Assembly: GCA_963682025.1 (NCBI GenBank)
Contig: OY821518.1
Span: 18,078,422 to 18,142,421 of the forward strand
Length of the DNA: 64,000 nucleotides
From: Cordilura impudica
Lineage: Eukaryota > Arthropoda > Insecta > Diptera > Scathophagidae
Reading direction: 5' to 3'
Shown: positions 24,199-36,053 of the stretch, one piece after another
How the letters are laid out: every line of letters begins with the position of its first letter
How positions within the stretch are numbered: the stretch's first letter is position 1
Position numbers and translations under genes: made by a program
The notes under the pieces: generated by a model
The model's database searches: none
The model's input: only the letters and a program-made list of their open reading frames with translations
Told to the model about the DNA's origin: nothing

Positions 24199-24919
24199 CT
24201 AGCAGAACCCAGCCCTCGAAATTCGATAGCAAATTCTAGGAAATTTTAATAAATAATTTTATAGGAGCCTAAACATATTCTAATCATTATTAGCCATTCA
24301 CAAATCAAAACCTTTTAAATAAAATTCATTAAATTTCATTATAAACATTTGTTAAACACACAGAAGATATATAAATGGGTTTGTTAATAAATAATTGTAG
24401 AGGAGCCTAAAGGTATGCTAATCAGTTCTAATCAATTCACAATTCAACACAGGGCTTTTGATATTTATAATAAAGACACACACAGTATTCGTTTTTTGAA
24501 TGTGTTAGTAGCAACTTTAAATGAGCATTACTCACAAAAAAAAAAAAAAACAAGTAAGAAATTATAGTGGGTCTAGACCAGTAGTGGCCATCGAGAGAAT
24601 TGAGTTAGTAATAGTGTTTATGAGCATGTGTTAGTTGTACTGAACTGATCGAAATCCATGGACATAACCAAGGTTCAGAAAATACATACATGAAACACAC
24701 AATGTTCTGTTCAAAAGCAGCCAACACATATCTTTTCATATCAATTATGTGCGTTTCTAAATTTTCTACGGTGCCCAACACAATCATGACTGTGTTCGTT
24801 TTAATATTTCGTTATTTACACGAACATTTTTGTATCACGTACTTTTCGTTAGATCACACATAAACCACACATATTGGAGTGTTGCTTTATTTGAAGTTCG
24901 TGTTCTGGTACGTGTACTG

Positions 24920-25232
24920 AAAAAAAAAACAGAACATGTACAATAAACAAGTTCGAGTTCAGTTATATTTTAAGTCGTGTTGTGGCTCGTGTACTAAGAA
25001 AAAACAGAACATGTACAATAAACAGTTTCGAGTTCAGTTATATTTTAAGTCGTATTCAGGCTCATGTACTAAGAAAAAATAGAACATGTACAATAAACAG
25101 GTTCGAGTTCAGTTATATTTTAAGTCGTGTTCTGGCTCGTGTACTAAGAAAAAATAGAACATGTACAATAAACAGGTTCGAGTTCAGTTATATTTTAAAT
25201 TCGTGTTCTGGTTCTTGTACTACGAAAAATTG
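24920..25232 (+). repeat. 75-bp tandem repeat, left arm of hAT-like fold-back (about 4 copies)
   Basis: AGAACATGTACAATAAAC recurs at about 24931, 25005, 25081 and 25156. The 83-aa frame is 25-residue repeats containing NRTCTINRFEFSYIL and reflects a stop-free period divisible by 3. Confidence 0.9.
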
Positions 25233-26335
25233 AAACATCGATTCGCGATCTGATACACCCCGATAAAAACGACAACAATTGTTTCAACCAAATTTATTAA
25301 AATTTTATTGACCTTTTTTTATGACTTACGTTGCAAATTGTTTACAATTGTCAAATATTTTAAAATTTTATTGACCATTTTTTTGTGATTTACGTTGAAA
25401 TTATTTACAATTGTTTTTATTGATTATTTTAATAAAATATGGTAATAAAATACTTAAGACACAAAAACTATTTAGCATCATAAAAGTTACACTTGTTGGT
25501 TGTTAGGTTTTTTTGCATTACCCACCCCTATTTTCGCAACCAATTAGTGTCATAGACGAAAAACCCAATTTTGCGGCATAAAAGACACACTTGTTGGTTG
25601 TTAGGATCTTTTGCAAACATTTTTTTTTTTTGGTAACAAATAACTTTAGACACAAGCAAATTTTGCATCATAAAAAACAAAATCACCCACCCTTAATTTG
25701 CGAACCAATTAGTGTCAATGCACAATCCTTTTCACAATGATTTTTTGGGATTTTTTGCATAAAAACTCAATGAGTGTCAATAAAAAAACCCAAAAAATAT
25801 TTTCATATTTTATTGTCCCTTTTTTATGACTTACGTTACAATTTCACGCAATTGATTTTGCAATTAATAGCGAGTGCGTGCGTCATTTATTCATTAAAAG
25901 TGGTTCAGTTTTCATTAGATCGTGATCTATAAGTCTACTGTGATATTGTGTAAATTGCAAATATTTTGTGAAAACTAAAACAATTTGAAAGCAATAACAG
26001 AAATAAGTTTTGCTATAAAAAAGATACGCAACTTTTTACACGTCTGATTGAAACCTGCAAGAAAGATTTAAGTGCAGTGTGCAGTTTTTGTGTCTTAAGT
26101 ATTTTATTACCAACTTTTATTAAAATAAAAACCAGTCAATAAAAACAATTGTAAATAATTTCAACGTAAATCACAAAAAATGGTCAATAAAATTTAAAAA
26201 TATTTGAAAATTGTAAACAATTTGCAACGTAAGTCATAAAAAAGGGTCAATAAAATTTTAATAAATTTGGTTGAAACAATTGTTGTCGTTTTTATCGGGG
26301 TGTATCAGATCGCAAATTGATGTTTCAATTTTTCG

Positions 26336-26875
26336 TAGTACAAGAACCAGAACACGAATTTAAAATATAACTGAACTCGAACCTGTTTATTGTACATATT
26401 CTATTTTTTCTTAGTACACGAGCCAGAGCACTACTTAAAATATAACTGAACTCGAACCTGTTTATTGTACATGTTCTGTTTTTTCTTAGTACACGAGCCT
26501 GAACACGACTTAAAATATAACTGAACTCGAACCTGTTTATTGTACATGTTCTGTTTTTTCTTAGGACACGAGCCTGAACAGGACTTAAAATATAACTGAA
26601 CTCGAACCTGTTTATTGTACATGTTCTGTTTTTTCTTAGTACACGATCCTGAACAGGACTTAAAATATAACTGAACTCGAACCTGTTTATTGTACATGTT
26701 CTGTTTTTTCTTAGTACACGAGCCTGAACACGACTTAAAATATAACTGAACTCGAACCTGTTTATTGTACATGTTCTGTTTTTTCTTAGTACACGAGCCA
26801 CAACACGACTTAAAATATAACTGAACTCGAACCTGTTTATTGTACATGTTCTTTTTTTTTTTTCAATACACGTAC
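26336..26875 (-). repeat. 75-bp tandem repeat, right arm of hAT-like fold-back (about 7 copies)
   Basis: The same unit as in the left arm, inverted. The minus-strand frame gives 25-residue repeats over 158 aa. The copy number (about 7) differs from the left arm (about 4), so the two arrays changed independently after the inverted repeat formed. Confidence 0.92.
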
Positions 26876-28765
26876 CAGAACACGAACTTCAAATAAAGCA
26901 ACACTCCAATATGTGTGGTTTATGTGTGATCGAAACAAAAAGTACGTGATATAAAAATGTTCATGTAAATAACGAAATATTAAAACGAACACAGTCATGA
27001 TTGTGTTGGGCACCGTAGAAAATTTAGAAACGCACATAATTGATATGAAGCTAAAAATATGTGTGTGTTGGTCTAAATTATATTTGTTTACATATATGTG
27101 CGAGTTTTTTATTCAGTGTGTTTTTTTTTTCTGAACTCTGGACATAACACAACGCCGATATTAAATGGGTTTGTGTAGATTTTGTATGAATATTTATATG
27201 AATGCATAAAAGGGCAAATAGTTGAGTTCACGAAGAATATGGTAAAATTTTAAATATATTTTGTTGTTGTAAAATTTTAAATCTTACATTCTGAATATGT
27301 AAAACAAAATGTGAGCAACATTTAATCTGTTTTATCCATAAGTTTATTAAATCAAATAAGTAATAATAAGTAATTCATTTCTTTAAGAAACAAAAAAAAA
27401 AAAAAAAACATTAAATAGCAAACTTAAAAAGATAAGAAATTTCAAAGGTTATTAAGTGGTATGTTACCAAAAACTAAAAAAAATTACCAATAACTGGATA
27501 TTTTTTAATACTAAAAAAATGCATAAAAGACAGCTATAATGTTGTCAAATGGAGGCGATGTATGTTATTTATAGAAAATGTTTAACTTATAGTTTATCAA
27601 GTCTTCGAAATTTTCTCAACATTTTTGGTTTCTTTTAGACAAATATTCTCTGTGTACCTATTAAAAAAAATTATACATGAATTTCAAAAGGCCTATGTCG
27701 CATTGTTCAAAAGCTTTCATAAGACTGAATGAAATTGTTGTTTACTCTTTGGTGAGTATTTTGGTTTCGTTCGGCTGTATAAATATAAGAAGCCGAGCAC
27801 CAGTGTGTTTGGCACGGCCTTCACTGGTCTAGACCATCTATATTATACCCTATACCATGGTTAAGAGACTCTATCTCTTGCGTCCAACTAACTCGATATA
27901 GAAAATAAACATAAACCAAATTTGAGTGGCATGGTTATTAATTTTTTTGGCTGCAGATATGAAAAAGTTCGTATCGGGTGCTATATCTGTATGGGGACTA
28001 GGTCGCATAATAGACCGATCCTGACCATATTTGGTAAAGTCACTTATATTTTGAAAAAATATATACAAACTAAATTTGAGAAAAATCTGTGCAATATTTG
28101 TGTTTTTCGAGAGATTTAAGTGAAGATCGGGAAGCAGCTCTATATGGAGCCTATGACTAAGAATTTTCCTATAGGGATTATTTTTGGACTACTAATTAAT
28201 GGATGTAATAAACACATATAAACCCAATTGGACTGAGATCTATATGATAATTTGGATCTTATGGCAATTTAAGTCGATTTCATTGGGGTCATTTGTATGG
28301 AGACTAGGTCTGAACATGAACCGATTTTCACCAATTTCAATAGCGTTCATTCTGTAGCCGATAAAAGCTCACATACCAAATTTCATCAAAACATATTCAT
28401 ATTTGCGACCTGTAGTTTGATCACAAGGTTTACATGGACAAACAGAAGGAAGGACGGACGGACATCGCTAAAACGACTCAGAAAGTAATTCTGAGTCGTT
28501 CGGTATAACAAAAAGATGGGCCTAGGTCAAATATTTTTGGTTATTACAAACAGCAGCACAAAGTCATTATTCCCAAACCACATAGTGTTATAGGGTATAA
28601 AAAAAAAAAAAAAAAAAAAATTGCTCAGACGGTAAAAATCTGTAAATCTAGTGTACAGCTTTAAAGAAGTACCTTTCAAATGACGTATGTTTGGTTAAAA
28701 TCGGTTGTTAACAACAGTTTTTATATCGGTCACAATGAATCCCCTTGCCTATTAATACTGTAGAT

Positions 28766-30261
28766 ATATATAATTAATCTCGCCATCTAGCGGCAAAATT
28801 CCCGAAAAAAGGCTTATGTCTTATAAATTGTGAGTTATAGGCTAAACAGATAAATTTTTGTTTATTCGTGGATAATCATCAATATTGTGAAGCTTCATAC
28901 TTCATATTTTTATGTAGAAGTTCATTAGTTTTTTTTGTCCAAGAATTAAAATATTTTTGTTGTTATGCACCAATAAAAAAAAGGACAATTTAGTTACATT
29001 AAAAAAATATATATAATTTTATATTCGCTATATATATTACTTTGTTTCTGATACCGATAAATAAATTTTTGTTATAATTTTACATGTGGGAATAAACCTT
29101 GAACCGAAGTTATAATTATATTGCAAATTACTTTTGTCGCCCCAAAAATTATATTCACTGCCATTCATATCACACGTTTTATCCATGAAATAACATCCTA
29201 ACTCTAAAGTAAAAATTATCTACTTACTGCTCTTCAAAGTACGTCATCTACTTATATTTGAAATTGTAGTGTGTTTACATTTGAAAATAATGCTTATAAA
29301 TATACGATACTTATATTCGTAATGAATGATTTATATGCAAAAAATTCTTGCATGCATGAACAGATGAATGAATGAATTTTATACAATGTCTGTACGCAGA
29401 ACATTCACATATTAAACTTTTAAACTACAAAAACAGTCGAGGATTTAGTCATCATAAAAGTTTTTTTCCATTGAACAAAATATAACTAAAATAATATAAC
29501 TGCATCAAAAAACACAATATCTTTTTATGGTGGTTTTCTATGGAATATTTTATTGGGTAGTAAATAATATTTATATATACATTTAATTAAATGAGGGTAA
29601 ATTTAAAATTAGCAAGAATAAGTTCTTAAGAAAAACTTAAAAAAAAATTAATTTTATTAGAAAATTAATTAAACGTTTAGGTGGAACAACGTGGCAATTG
29701 CTAGAATTCCACTTCTTTTCTAAGCGAGAAAAAATATGTATAAAAATAAAAATTATTTATATGAAATTAAAGACCGATCGTGGCCCATCTTTCACCCCCC
29801 AGATAATAAACATTTTTATAAGTGGCATAATTTAATATGAAATTGATATTTTATTAAATCTATTTTTTTTTTATTGCATTCTAGTTGATCAAAATCATAT
29901 ATTGAGCCATGTTCTTGGAAATAGTTTAAGTGACATAATCAAAATTTTTCAAAAAATAACAGCTTAATACCAAGTACACACATAAACATTCCTAGCAGCG
30001 ATGCCAACTTTTCTCAAGCAAAAAAGTCCGTAACAGTACTTCTAAAAGCGTTGAAAGGCACTAAATTTTTATTAAATGAAAACCGCTGGTACATAATGTT
30101 ACTTTTTAAGTGTATTTTACACTATTCATTTTGAAAGCAAAACATTTTCTTCTTCGTTTTTTTTTTTGCATATTGTGGAACTGAACTAATTTTAGTAGAA
30201 ACATTTGATGGAACCTTCTAACTGGAACAACATTAATTTTATATTTTTAGTCTATATTTAA
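28766..30261. other. AT-rich stretch, nothing recognised
   Basis: No gene or repeat recognised over 1.5 kb. It includes the short motif CGCCATCTAGCGGC near 28787, which also appears in similar form near 33820. Confidence 0.5.
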
Positions 30262-30679
30262 TCTATATATTAATAAGTGAAGAACATTTTTTTATCCTTT
30301 TTGAAGCATAATGCAAGCACAGGGGATTGTTAAAAATGGCATAATAATAATTTTCATATAGAGGAGGAGTGCAAAATTTTAAAATTTATGCATTAGATGT
30401 GTTAAAAATTTGTATATTAAATTAAAAAAAATAAAATATTAATAATAAATAATTTTATAAGAGCCAAAAGCTATGCTAATCAATTTTAGCTAATTCAACA
30501 TTCATCGAATTTCATTATAATTGCATATCACATGCCCTGTGTTGAAATGTGAATTGCCTATAATTGATTAACCTATCTTTATACTCTTATAAAATTATTT
30601 ATTTTAAATAATTTTTGATATAGGGGGAAGAAAATTTCCTAGAAAATGCACTCTAATTTAGAGCGCTGGGTTATGCTAA
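30262..30679 (+). mobile_element. Helitron-like HN element, subtype b, full length
   Basis: Starts A|TCTATATATTAATAAGTGAAG and ends GAGCGCTGGGTTATGCTAA|T with hairpin CTCTAA-TTT-AGAG. The 3' part matches subtype a while the 5' 200 bp matches only the copy at 3125. It is 418 bp and non-coding. Confidence 0.72.
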
Positions 30680-30839
30680 TATGTATCAAATACTAAACGG
30701 AATTATGTAACAAGTACTTAAACACTTTCGACTTCAGCATTTAAGTATATATATAATGAAATGGCAATATATTTGGTAATTCAGAAAACGGATTTTTACT
30801 GACTCTTTTTGAAGTTTGGTATGAGAATTCAATCTAAAA

Positions 30840-31750
30840 TACATCAGTTCCGTCTCGGTTATTCCATTTATTCCATCAATATTAATAAATAATAGTTTTC
30901 CAATAAAACTTATAAAACAACTAGTTGAAGAAACGCAAAGAAAATTAAAAACCAACATATCTCCAAATAACACTGAAATCAACGACAAAGTTTTTCACAG
31001 TGTAAAGTTTATTCCTGGCTTGACGAACAATAAGAATATTGAAACAACAATAGAAACACAAAACATATGTCTCGCCTACAAACCACACACTACACTCAGC
31101 TCTATTTTTTCCAAAATTGAAGCGCCTGTTGAAAAACAACAACAAAACAATGTTGTGTACGAAATAGCATTTAAGGGAAACGACGAACAAAAATGTGATC
31201 TAATATACATCGGCACAACAAAACAAAATCTACAAACAAGAGTGAGCGAACACAAAAATGGCATTGAGAAACAAAGGCAATCAACAGCCTTGTCAAAACA
31301 TATGATCAACGAAAAACATGAACCCGACTTCAATAGAATAAGAATACTAGACAGAAACAAAACATAAAAAACGTTACACAATTGAAAGCTTACGTATACA
31401 ACAAAAAATAGACAAAACAATGAATCTAAAGGAAGACACAGATACTATAAGTACAAGTTACAGAGTTGCAATAAAATAGAAGCAAAAACTGTGATATTAT
31501 TTTAAATTGTGTGTTTAATTTAATTTTAGTATATGTTAAATGTTTTATGTTTTATGTTTTTTGTTTTATGTAAGCAATTTATAATTTAATGTGAAAAATT
31601 AATTGGAAATTGTAAGTTTATAATGTATGATGTATACTATTTTTGTTTTAATTTAATGTTTTTGAAAAAATTAAATAGACAAACCCCTGAAGATGTCAAC
31701 AAGAAATTGACGAAACGTTGGGACAAATATGTAATAAAAGGTTTTTTATT
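30840..31750 (+). pseudogene. Penelope-like element, 3' part with GIY-YIG endonuclease (broken)
   Basis: The frame can be followed from about 30843 through the long frame 31020-31367 to a frameshift at about 31365, after which it continues (KKRYTIESLRIQQKID...) to a stop near 31480. The order is the end of the RT-thumb/linker region (FIPGL, YKPHTTLSSIFSK) followed by a GIY-YIG nuclease: VVYEIAF, then DLIYIGTTKQNLQTRVSEHK, with conserved Arg and His in the second part. Penelope-like retroelements encode RT plus this nuclease. The downstream UTR has CCTGAAGATG...GACGAAACGTTGGG, typical of Penelope 3' ends. The RT palm is absent: a 5'-truncated copy with one frameshift. Confidence 0.85.
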
Positions 31751-32399
31751 TACATTAATATAATAGGCCCAATTAGCTTAACCAAAATCATATATAAGTT
31801 TTATATTTTTTGGACTATTTTCGGTTTATTTTTAAATACTTTTATTAAATTGGTAACATATTCCCATTTATTATTATTTATTATTACTGTTATTATTATT
31901 ATCTTTTTTTTTAAACGAGCAATGAAATGTGTTTAAGCACAAATTTTTTGATTTTGCTTATTAAATTTAGTTTGCCGTTTTGCAAACCCTAACCCTCTTT
32001 ATGGGTTAATTACAAGTTATAATCTAAGTTTTACTTCTTTTTTTGACCATCTTTGTAGGTAGTATTTGCATAAATTCTAACCAGTAAACCGTTAACGGTA
32101 TCTAAAAACATTGCTTGCTGCCTCCTTCTTTCTTAATTAGATGATGTAAAGTTTTAATATTCGTTTGAGCGCCGAAATTATCACTTCGCGCATTATCGAC
32201 ACGGATCTACATTTCATAGCAAGGTAATTTATTATAAAAATAATTTAGTTATCCTTTTCTCTTAATAATTAAATCCTCAAAATACATGTTTTTTTTCTAA
32301 TAAACTCCTGCGTCAAGGTAAAACATTTGGTCCTTCGAACCGGATTCGTACCCGAATTATAGTTATGATTTTATTTTGTTGTTTTTGTTTGGCTGCAGG
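31751..32399. other. Spacer between two Penelope remnants
   Basis: AT-rich. ACATTTGGTCCTTCGAACCGG at about 32324 resembles a motif I associate with LTR-element leader or Gag-start regions, but I cannot confirm it. No other feature seen. Confidence 0.4.
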
Positions 32400-33185
32400 T
32401 CGTTGAATAAATAAAAAACTTTCGATTTTTATTTAAATATTTTTATTATTCCCAATATTTCAATTAGCGTCGCTAATCATCTTCGGGGGGTCTGAATAAA
32501 TACACAAAACAATTTTTATTATTATTAAACAAAAAACGATAACAATTAAACAATAACGAGTATATTGACGATAATTACATTTAAAAATAATAAAATAACA
32601 CAAAATTTTTCTTTTTACACTTGTTGTCCCTCTGATTGGGTTTTTGTTACTAAACTAATTTGTTGATCGTCTGTGTTTGTTTATTAATTATCTATATATG
32701 TGTGCACAATTTTCTGTGTCTTGTCGGTAATTGAGACGAAGCTCTGGTTTAACATTTATTATATGTAGCATCTCTAATGTATATCTCCTTGAGTAATTTC
32801 TCTCTTCTTGTAATAATTTTACTTCTTCAAATTTTGGTTTGTGGTTTGTTAGTGCACAATGGGCTGCTAATGCGGTTTTTCAGTAGCTTTTTGTTCAGAT
32901 TTGTGAGATGATAGTCTAGTTTTTAGTTTTGTTTTTGTCGTCCCAACGTATACTCTGTCGCATATATTGGGCCCGTCACCATTGCACGGAATTTGATAAA
33001 CAACATTTGATTTTTCTTCCTTTTTTAGTTTAGATTTTGTTTTGCTGAACAACTGATTCACAGTATTGTCTGACCTAATTGCTAATTCAAACTTTTTGTC
33101 GTTATAAATATCGGAGTTTTTCCATCTTTCAGATAGTCCAGATATGTAAGTTATGCTTTTATGATTTTCCCTAACTAAACTATCA
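32400..33185 (-). pseudogene. Penelope-like element, 3' part with GIY-YIG endonuclease (broken, second family)
   Basis: On the minus strand the frame begins near 33185 (ITYISGLSERWKNSDIYNDK) and contains NVVYQIPC, then CDRVYVGTTKTKLKTRLSSH, the GIY-YIG core. It breaks near 32867 and continues in another frame (ALAAHCALTNHKPKFEE..., then SRRYTLEMLHI) to a stop near 32697. The 3' UTR includes CCCCCCGAAGATGATTAGCG near 32490. It is only distantly similar to the copy at 30840, so these are two different Penelope families in opposite orientation. Confidence 0.83.
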
Positions 33186-33310
33186 GATTTAGGCAACTCC
33201 CGATGCAGCATGGTACGATGATGCTTGTTGCAGACGGAACAACTATAATTGCTATTTAAATTTTTAGCCTCATGTGCCCTTGAAAGAAATTGACACAACA
33301 ATAAAATTTC
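33186..33310 (-). pseudogene. BEL/Pao-type Gag zinc-knuckle scrap
   Basis: The minus-strand frame reads CQFLSRAHEAKN...YSCSVCNKHHRTMLH. C-x2-C-x3-HH-x3-LH after CxxxLSRxHxAK is characteristic of BEL/Pao Gag proteins. It is directly joined in frame to the Penelope segment at about 33185, probably by insertion of the Penelope element into a BEL/Pao copy. Nothing else of the LTR element was identified. Confidence 0.6.
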
Positions 33311-34206
33311 TTAATGGTAGAATATCTGTCCGCAATCGATTAACTTTTAAAACGATGACAAGATCGTAAAAGTGGACATGTTTTTTACATAATTTAACTT
33401 ATATGTATCCCATATGAGCCATTTGTATGTCTGATAAAATTGAGACTCGCCAAGTACGTTCTATAAATATAGTTCAAATAATTACTTTTTATTGCGGAAA
33501 AAATTTAAGATGCGCTAGATGGAGAAGCTACTGTCGAGCAAAATTTTTCGAGCTAATCTTCAACATCCTTCTGCCTATTACTTCAACTCAACCTGTTACC
33601 TATTACTTTAGCCCAAATATTTTTAAAAAAGAACATGAAGATTGTTGTTTCTTTTATACGAGAGTTAGTAGGAGTTAATTTTAAATTTTGTAATGTGAAA
33701 ATCTTTTTGTTTTTGCTCATTTCATCTAGATGGAACTATGACGGCATGTGAAATCTTATTAAAAGATTCGGTTAAGTAGTTGATTAAGCATGAATTGTAG
33801 TAATATGCATCGATGCTGATGCCATCTAGCGCTGTCTTAAATTTTTTTTCCATATTTCTCTCACATTAAAAAATTATTTTCATTATCAACCAACATTTTA
33901 AATAAGTAGACGAACATGTCTTAATTTTTACATATAAATATTAATGCAAATATTAGACATGACAAAAAAATTTAGGACTAGAGAAAAAACAGAAAAAAAA
34001 TCAAATAAAGACATCCCCTGATGAGGCGTATACAAGGGAAAAATTGCAAAAAATTTGTTTGCATTTAAATTGTGACTAACATTAGCCGTTGTTCTTTGGA
34101 AAAAAAACTTCACCAAAAACTAAAAATATTATCTTTTCTACCGAACAGTAAAAAACTAATTATTGCAATAAAAGATCAACAATACGTTACCCTAATATAG
34201 TTTGAT
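33311..34206. other. AT-rich spacer
   Basis: An 83-aa open frame at 33427-33678 has a balanced composition but matches no family I recognise. GCCATCTAGCGCTGTC lies near 33820. Confidence 0.4.
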
Positions 34207-34673
34207 TCTATAATATTAATTGGCAAGCCGATTTCTTATGACCGATATAGAAATTGTAGTAAATAACCGATTTTAATTAAACATACCTCATTTGAAAGGC
34301 ATTTCTTTTTAGCTATCAACCAAATTTACACATTTGCATGGTCTAAAACAATTTTTTTGGAGTAATGCTCATTTTAAGTTGCTACACACACACACACATA
34401 AAAGTCGTACTGTGTGTGTGTTTATTATAAATATCAAAAGCCATATTTTGAATTGTGAATTGGCTAAAATGGATTACCATATATTTCGGCTCCTTTAAAA
34501 TTATTTATTAACAAACTAATTTATATATCTTTTGTGTGTTCAACAAATATTTATAATGAGATTTAATAAATTTTATTTCAAAAGTGTTGAATTACGAATT
34601 ACTTTAAATTGATTAGCATACATTCAGGCTCTTATAAAATTATTTATTAAGGGAAAAAAATGGGCTATACTAG
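34207..34673 (+). mobile_element. Helitron-like HN-a copy, 3' end deleted internally
   Basis: Starts T|TCTATAATATTAATTGGCAAG and keeps GCCGATTTCTTATGACCGA. Near the end the hairpin zone is shortened to GGGCTATACTAG at about 34662-34673. It lies immediately upstream of another copy in the same orientation. Confidence 0.68.
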
Positions 34674-34679
34674 AATATG

Positions 34680-35039
34680 TCTATAATATTAATAGGCTAG
34701 GCGATTTCTTGTGACCGATGTTTTGTTCTACCATTTTGTCCCGATTTTTACCAAACGTATACTATTTGAAAAGTATTTCTTTTTATTCGTTTTGCATATT
34801 TACAGATTTTTAAATTTTTTCCCTTATTTTGAGTAAATTGCATTTAAAGTTGCTACTAACATATATATAAAATAATGCAATGCCATGTGTTTGTTTATTA
34901 AGTTTGTTAATGTGTTCGTATTAAAAATGAGTTTGTTTTTTGTGTTGATTTGTGTAGTGGCTTTAATTGATTAGCATTTAATGAAAAAATAAAATTTCCT
35001 AGAATTTGCGCTCTAATTTCGAGGGCTGGAGTCTGCTAG
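34680..35039 (+). mobile_element. Helitron-like HN-a copy, full length
   Basis: Starts TCTATAATATTAATAGGCTAG and ends GAGGGCTGGAGTCTGCTAG|T with hairpin CTCTAATTTCGAG. It is 360 bp and 6 bp downstream of the previous copy: head-to-tail insertion. Confidence 0.8.
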
Positions 35040-35412
35040 TAATTATGTTCAACACGGAATTTGTACAAAGCGCTAAATGGAAAGAATGAGCTTTTTGGGT
35101 CATCAAAATTCACAAATTTTAGGCCGAAAAACGCTAAGTTGGATTTGCTTCTACTAAGAGTGTTCATCTACCTCAAAATTGCAATGGCTATAAATTAATA
35201 ACGGTTCTTATGTGTACTTGCGAAATTTTCTAGGTGATGCAATTGATCACAATCAGCAATCATCTTTATTAAGGTTTTTTTTCCTTTTGAAAATTCACAA
35301 TTTTGAATTGGTAACACAGCTGTATTTGACAACCGATTTAAAAGCCGATCGCTGCATTTTGATTAGTTTGTATTGCCACTTTATAGCGGATTGACCTAAA
35401 AGAGCGCAATAG
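35040..35412. other. Possible upstream part of the adjacent transposase element
   Basis: A 60-aa frame at 35212-35394 lies just before the transposase remnant, but I could not assign it. No terminal repeat found. Confidence 0.35.
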
Positions 35413-36045
35413 TTGCAGGTTATTGAAATTTTCTTTGAAGATAATGGTTCTGTGTTTCAAAATTATCATGTACTTCGTACATATTATGGTACTCATAATC
35501 GTCCATCAGGGAGGCTAAATCGAATACTTATGGAAGTTTTTCGTACCAAGTTTACTTTTAATGATTATGTGCATCGCGTAAGATGCCAAACAGTGCGCAC
35601 CGAACAAACTGTAGCCACTGTATAGCAAAACATTGAAAAATTCCCACATTGATCAATTCGGCACCGTTATCAGTTAATAGGAATGTGTCCGTCCACTTTA
35701 CGGAAGATTTTGCGAAACGACTATGATATCCGCCGAAAACTCGGTCAATGCGCTGAAGCACAAATTGATATTGATCTTGATTTTCCATACAAAATTTTTT
35801 TAAACTATGAAGCTAATTTTTGGTTGAATGGGTATATAGATAAGAAAAATTGTCGGATTTGGAGTGAGCATAATCCACAAGCTTTTGCTCTAACACCATT
35901 ACATTTGCAGAAATTTTCTGTTTGGGGCGGTTTATGGGCCGATGAAGTCGTTGCTCCACATATCTCCAAAAACGATGATGGGTACAATGAAACTATCAAC
36001 TGTGAACACGATAGTACAAATCCAAACAAAGGCCTACCAGTTTAA
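35413..36045 (+). pseudogene. IS630/Tc3-like transposase remnant
   Basis: The translated region shows a helix-turn-helix part (FFEDNGSVFQNYHVLRTYYG, then a stop at about 35622 after VRTEQTVATV). Past another stop comes STLRKILRNDYDIRRKLGQC and the start of the DDE core, NYEANFWLNGYIDKKNCRIW, then FSVWGGLWADEVVAPHISKN. In intact relatives annotated as Tc3-like in insects this segment reads SDEAHF; here the first catalytic Asp is Tyr. The C-terminal half with the other two acidic residues is missing. The element would act in DNA cut-and-paste transposition; this copy cannot. Confidence 0.82.
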
Positions 36046-36053
36046 AAATTTTA

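Larger units (their letters stand above)
24579..27826. mobile_element. hAT-like fold-back element with 8-bp target duplications
   Basis: Flanked by GTCTAGAC at 24571-24578 and 27827-27834. The ends are CAGTAGTGGCCATC and, inverted, CAGTGAAGGCCGTG, matching the CAGTG-type hAT terminal repeat; an 8-bp nTnnnnAn target duplication is typical of hAT. Inside is a long inverted repeat: about 24650-25470 pairs with about 26088-27140 (for example GGTGCCCAACACAATCATGAC against GTCATGATTGTGTTGGGCACC). No transposase is visible, so it is non-autonomous. The central spacer holds a duplicated TTACACTTGTTGGTTGTTAG-type segment (about 25487 and 25580). Confidence 0.85.
24551..28602 (+). mobile_element. GTCY element, family A (copy A3), interrupted
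   Basis: The left end ACAAGTAAGAAATTATAGT is at 24551. The remainder resumes after the hAT-like insert at 27835 (ATATTATACCCTATACCATGG) and runs to CCACATAGTGTTATAGGGTAT at about 28600, with a degenerate GGAC run at 28446-28462. It was inserted into the HN element and later received the hAT-like element. Confidence 0.8.
24199..28765 (-). mobile_element. Helitron-like HN-a copy split by a 4.05-kb nested insertion
   Basis: The 3' end (GGGCTGGGTTCTGCTAG|T on the minus strand) is at 24199, and the body can be followed to about 24550 (TAGTAGCAACTTTAAATGAG). The rest of the same element resumes at 28620 (GTAAAAATCTGTAAATC, GTACCTTTCAAATGACG) and ends with TCTACAGTATTAATAGGCAAG at 28765. Everything between belongs to younger insertions. 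The 3' half also shows a partial internal duplication (24199-24370 and 24380-24540). Confidence 0.75.

Noticed and set aside
26325..26847. 158-aa and 138-aa proteins with 25-residue repeats
   Set aside because: Two overlapping frames of the same 75-bp tandem repeat inside a fold-back arm.
32320..32362. Possible tRNA-like B box around TTCGAACCGGATTCG
   Set aside because: No A box or cloverleaf; GGTTCGAA is followed by the wrong bases. More likely an LTR-element remnant.
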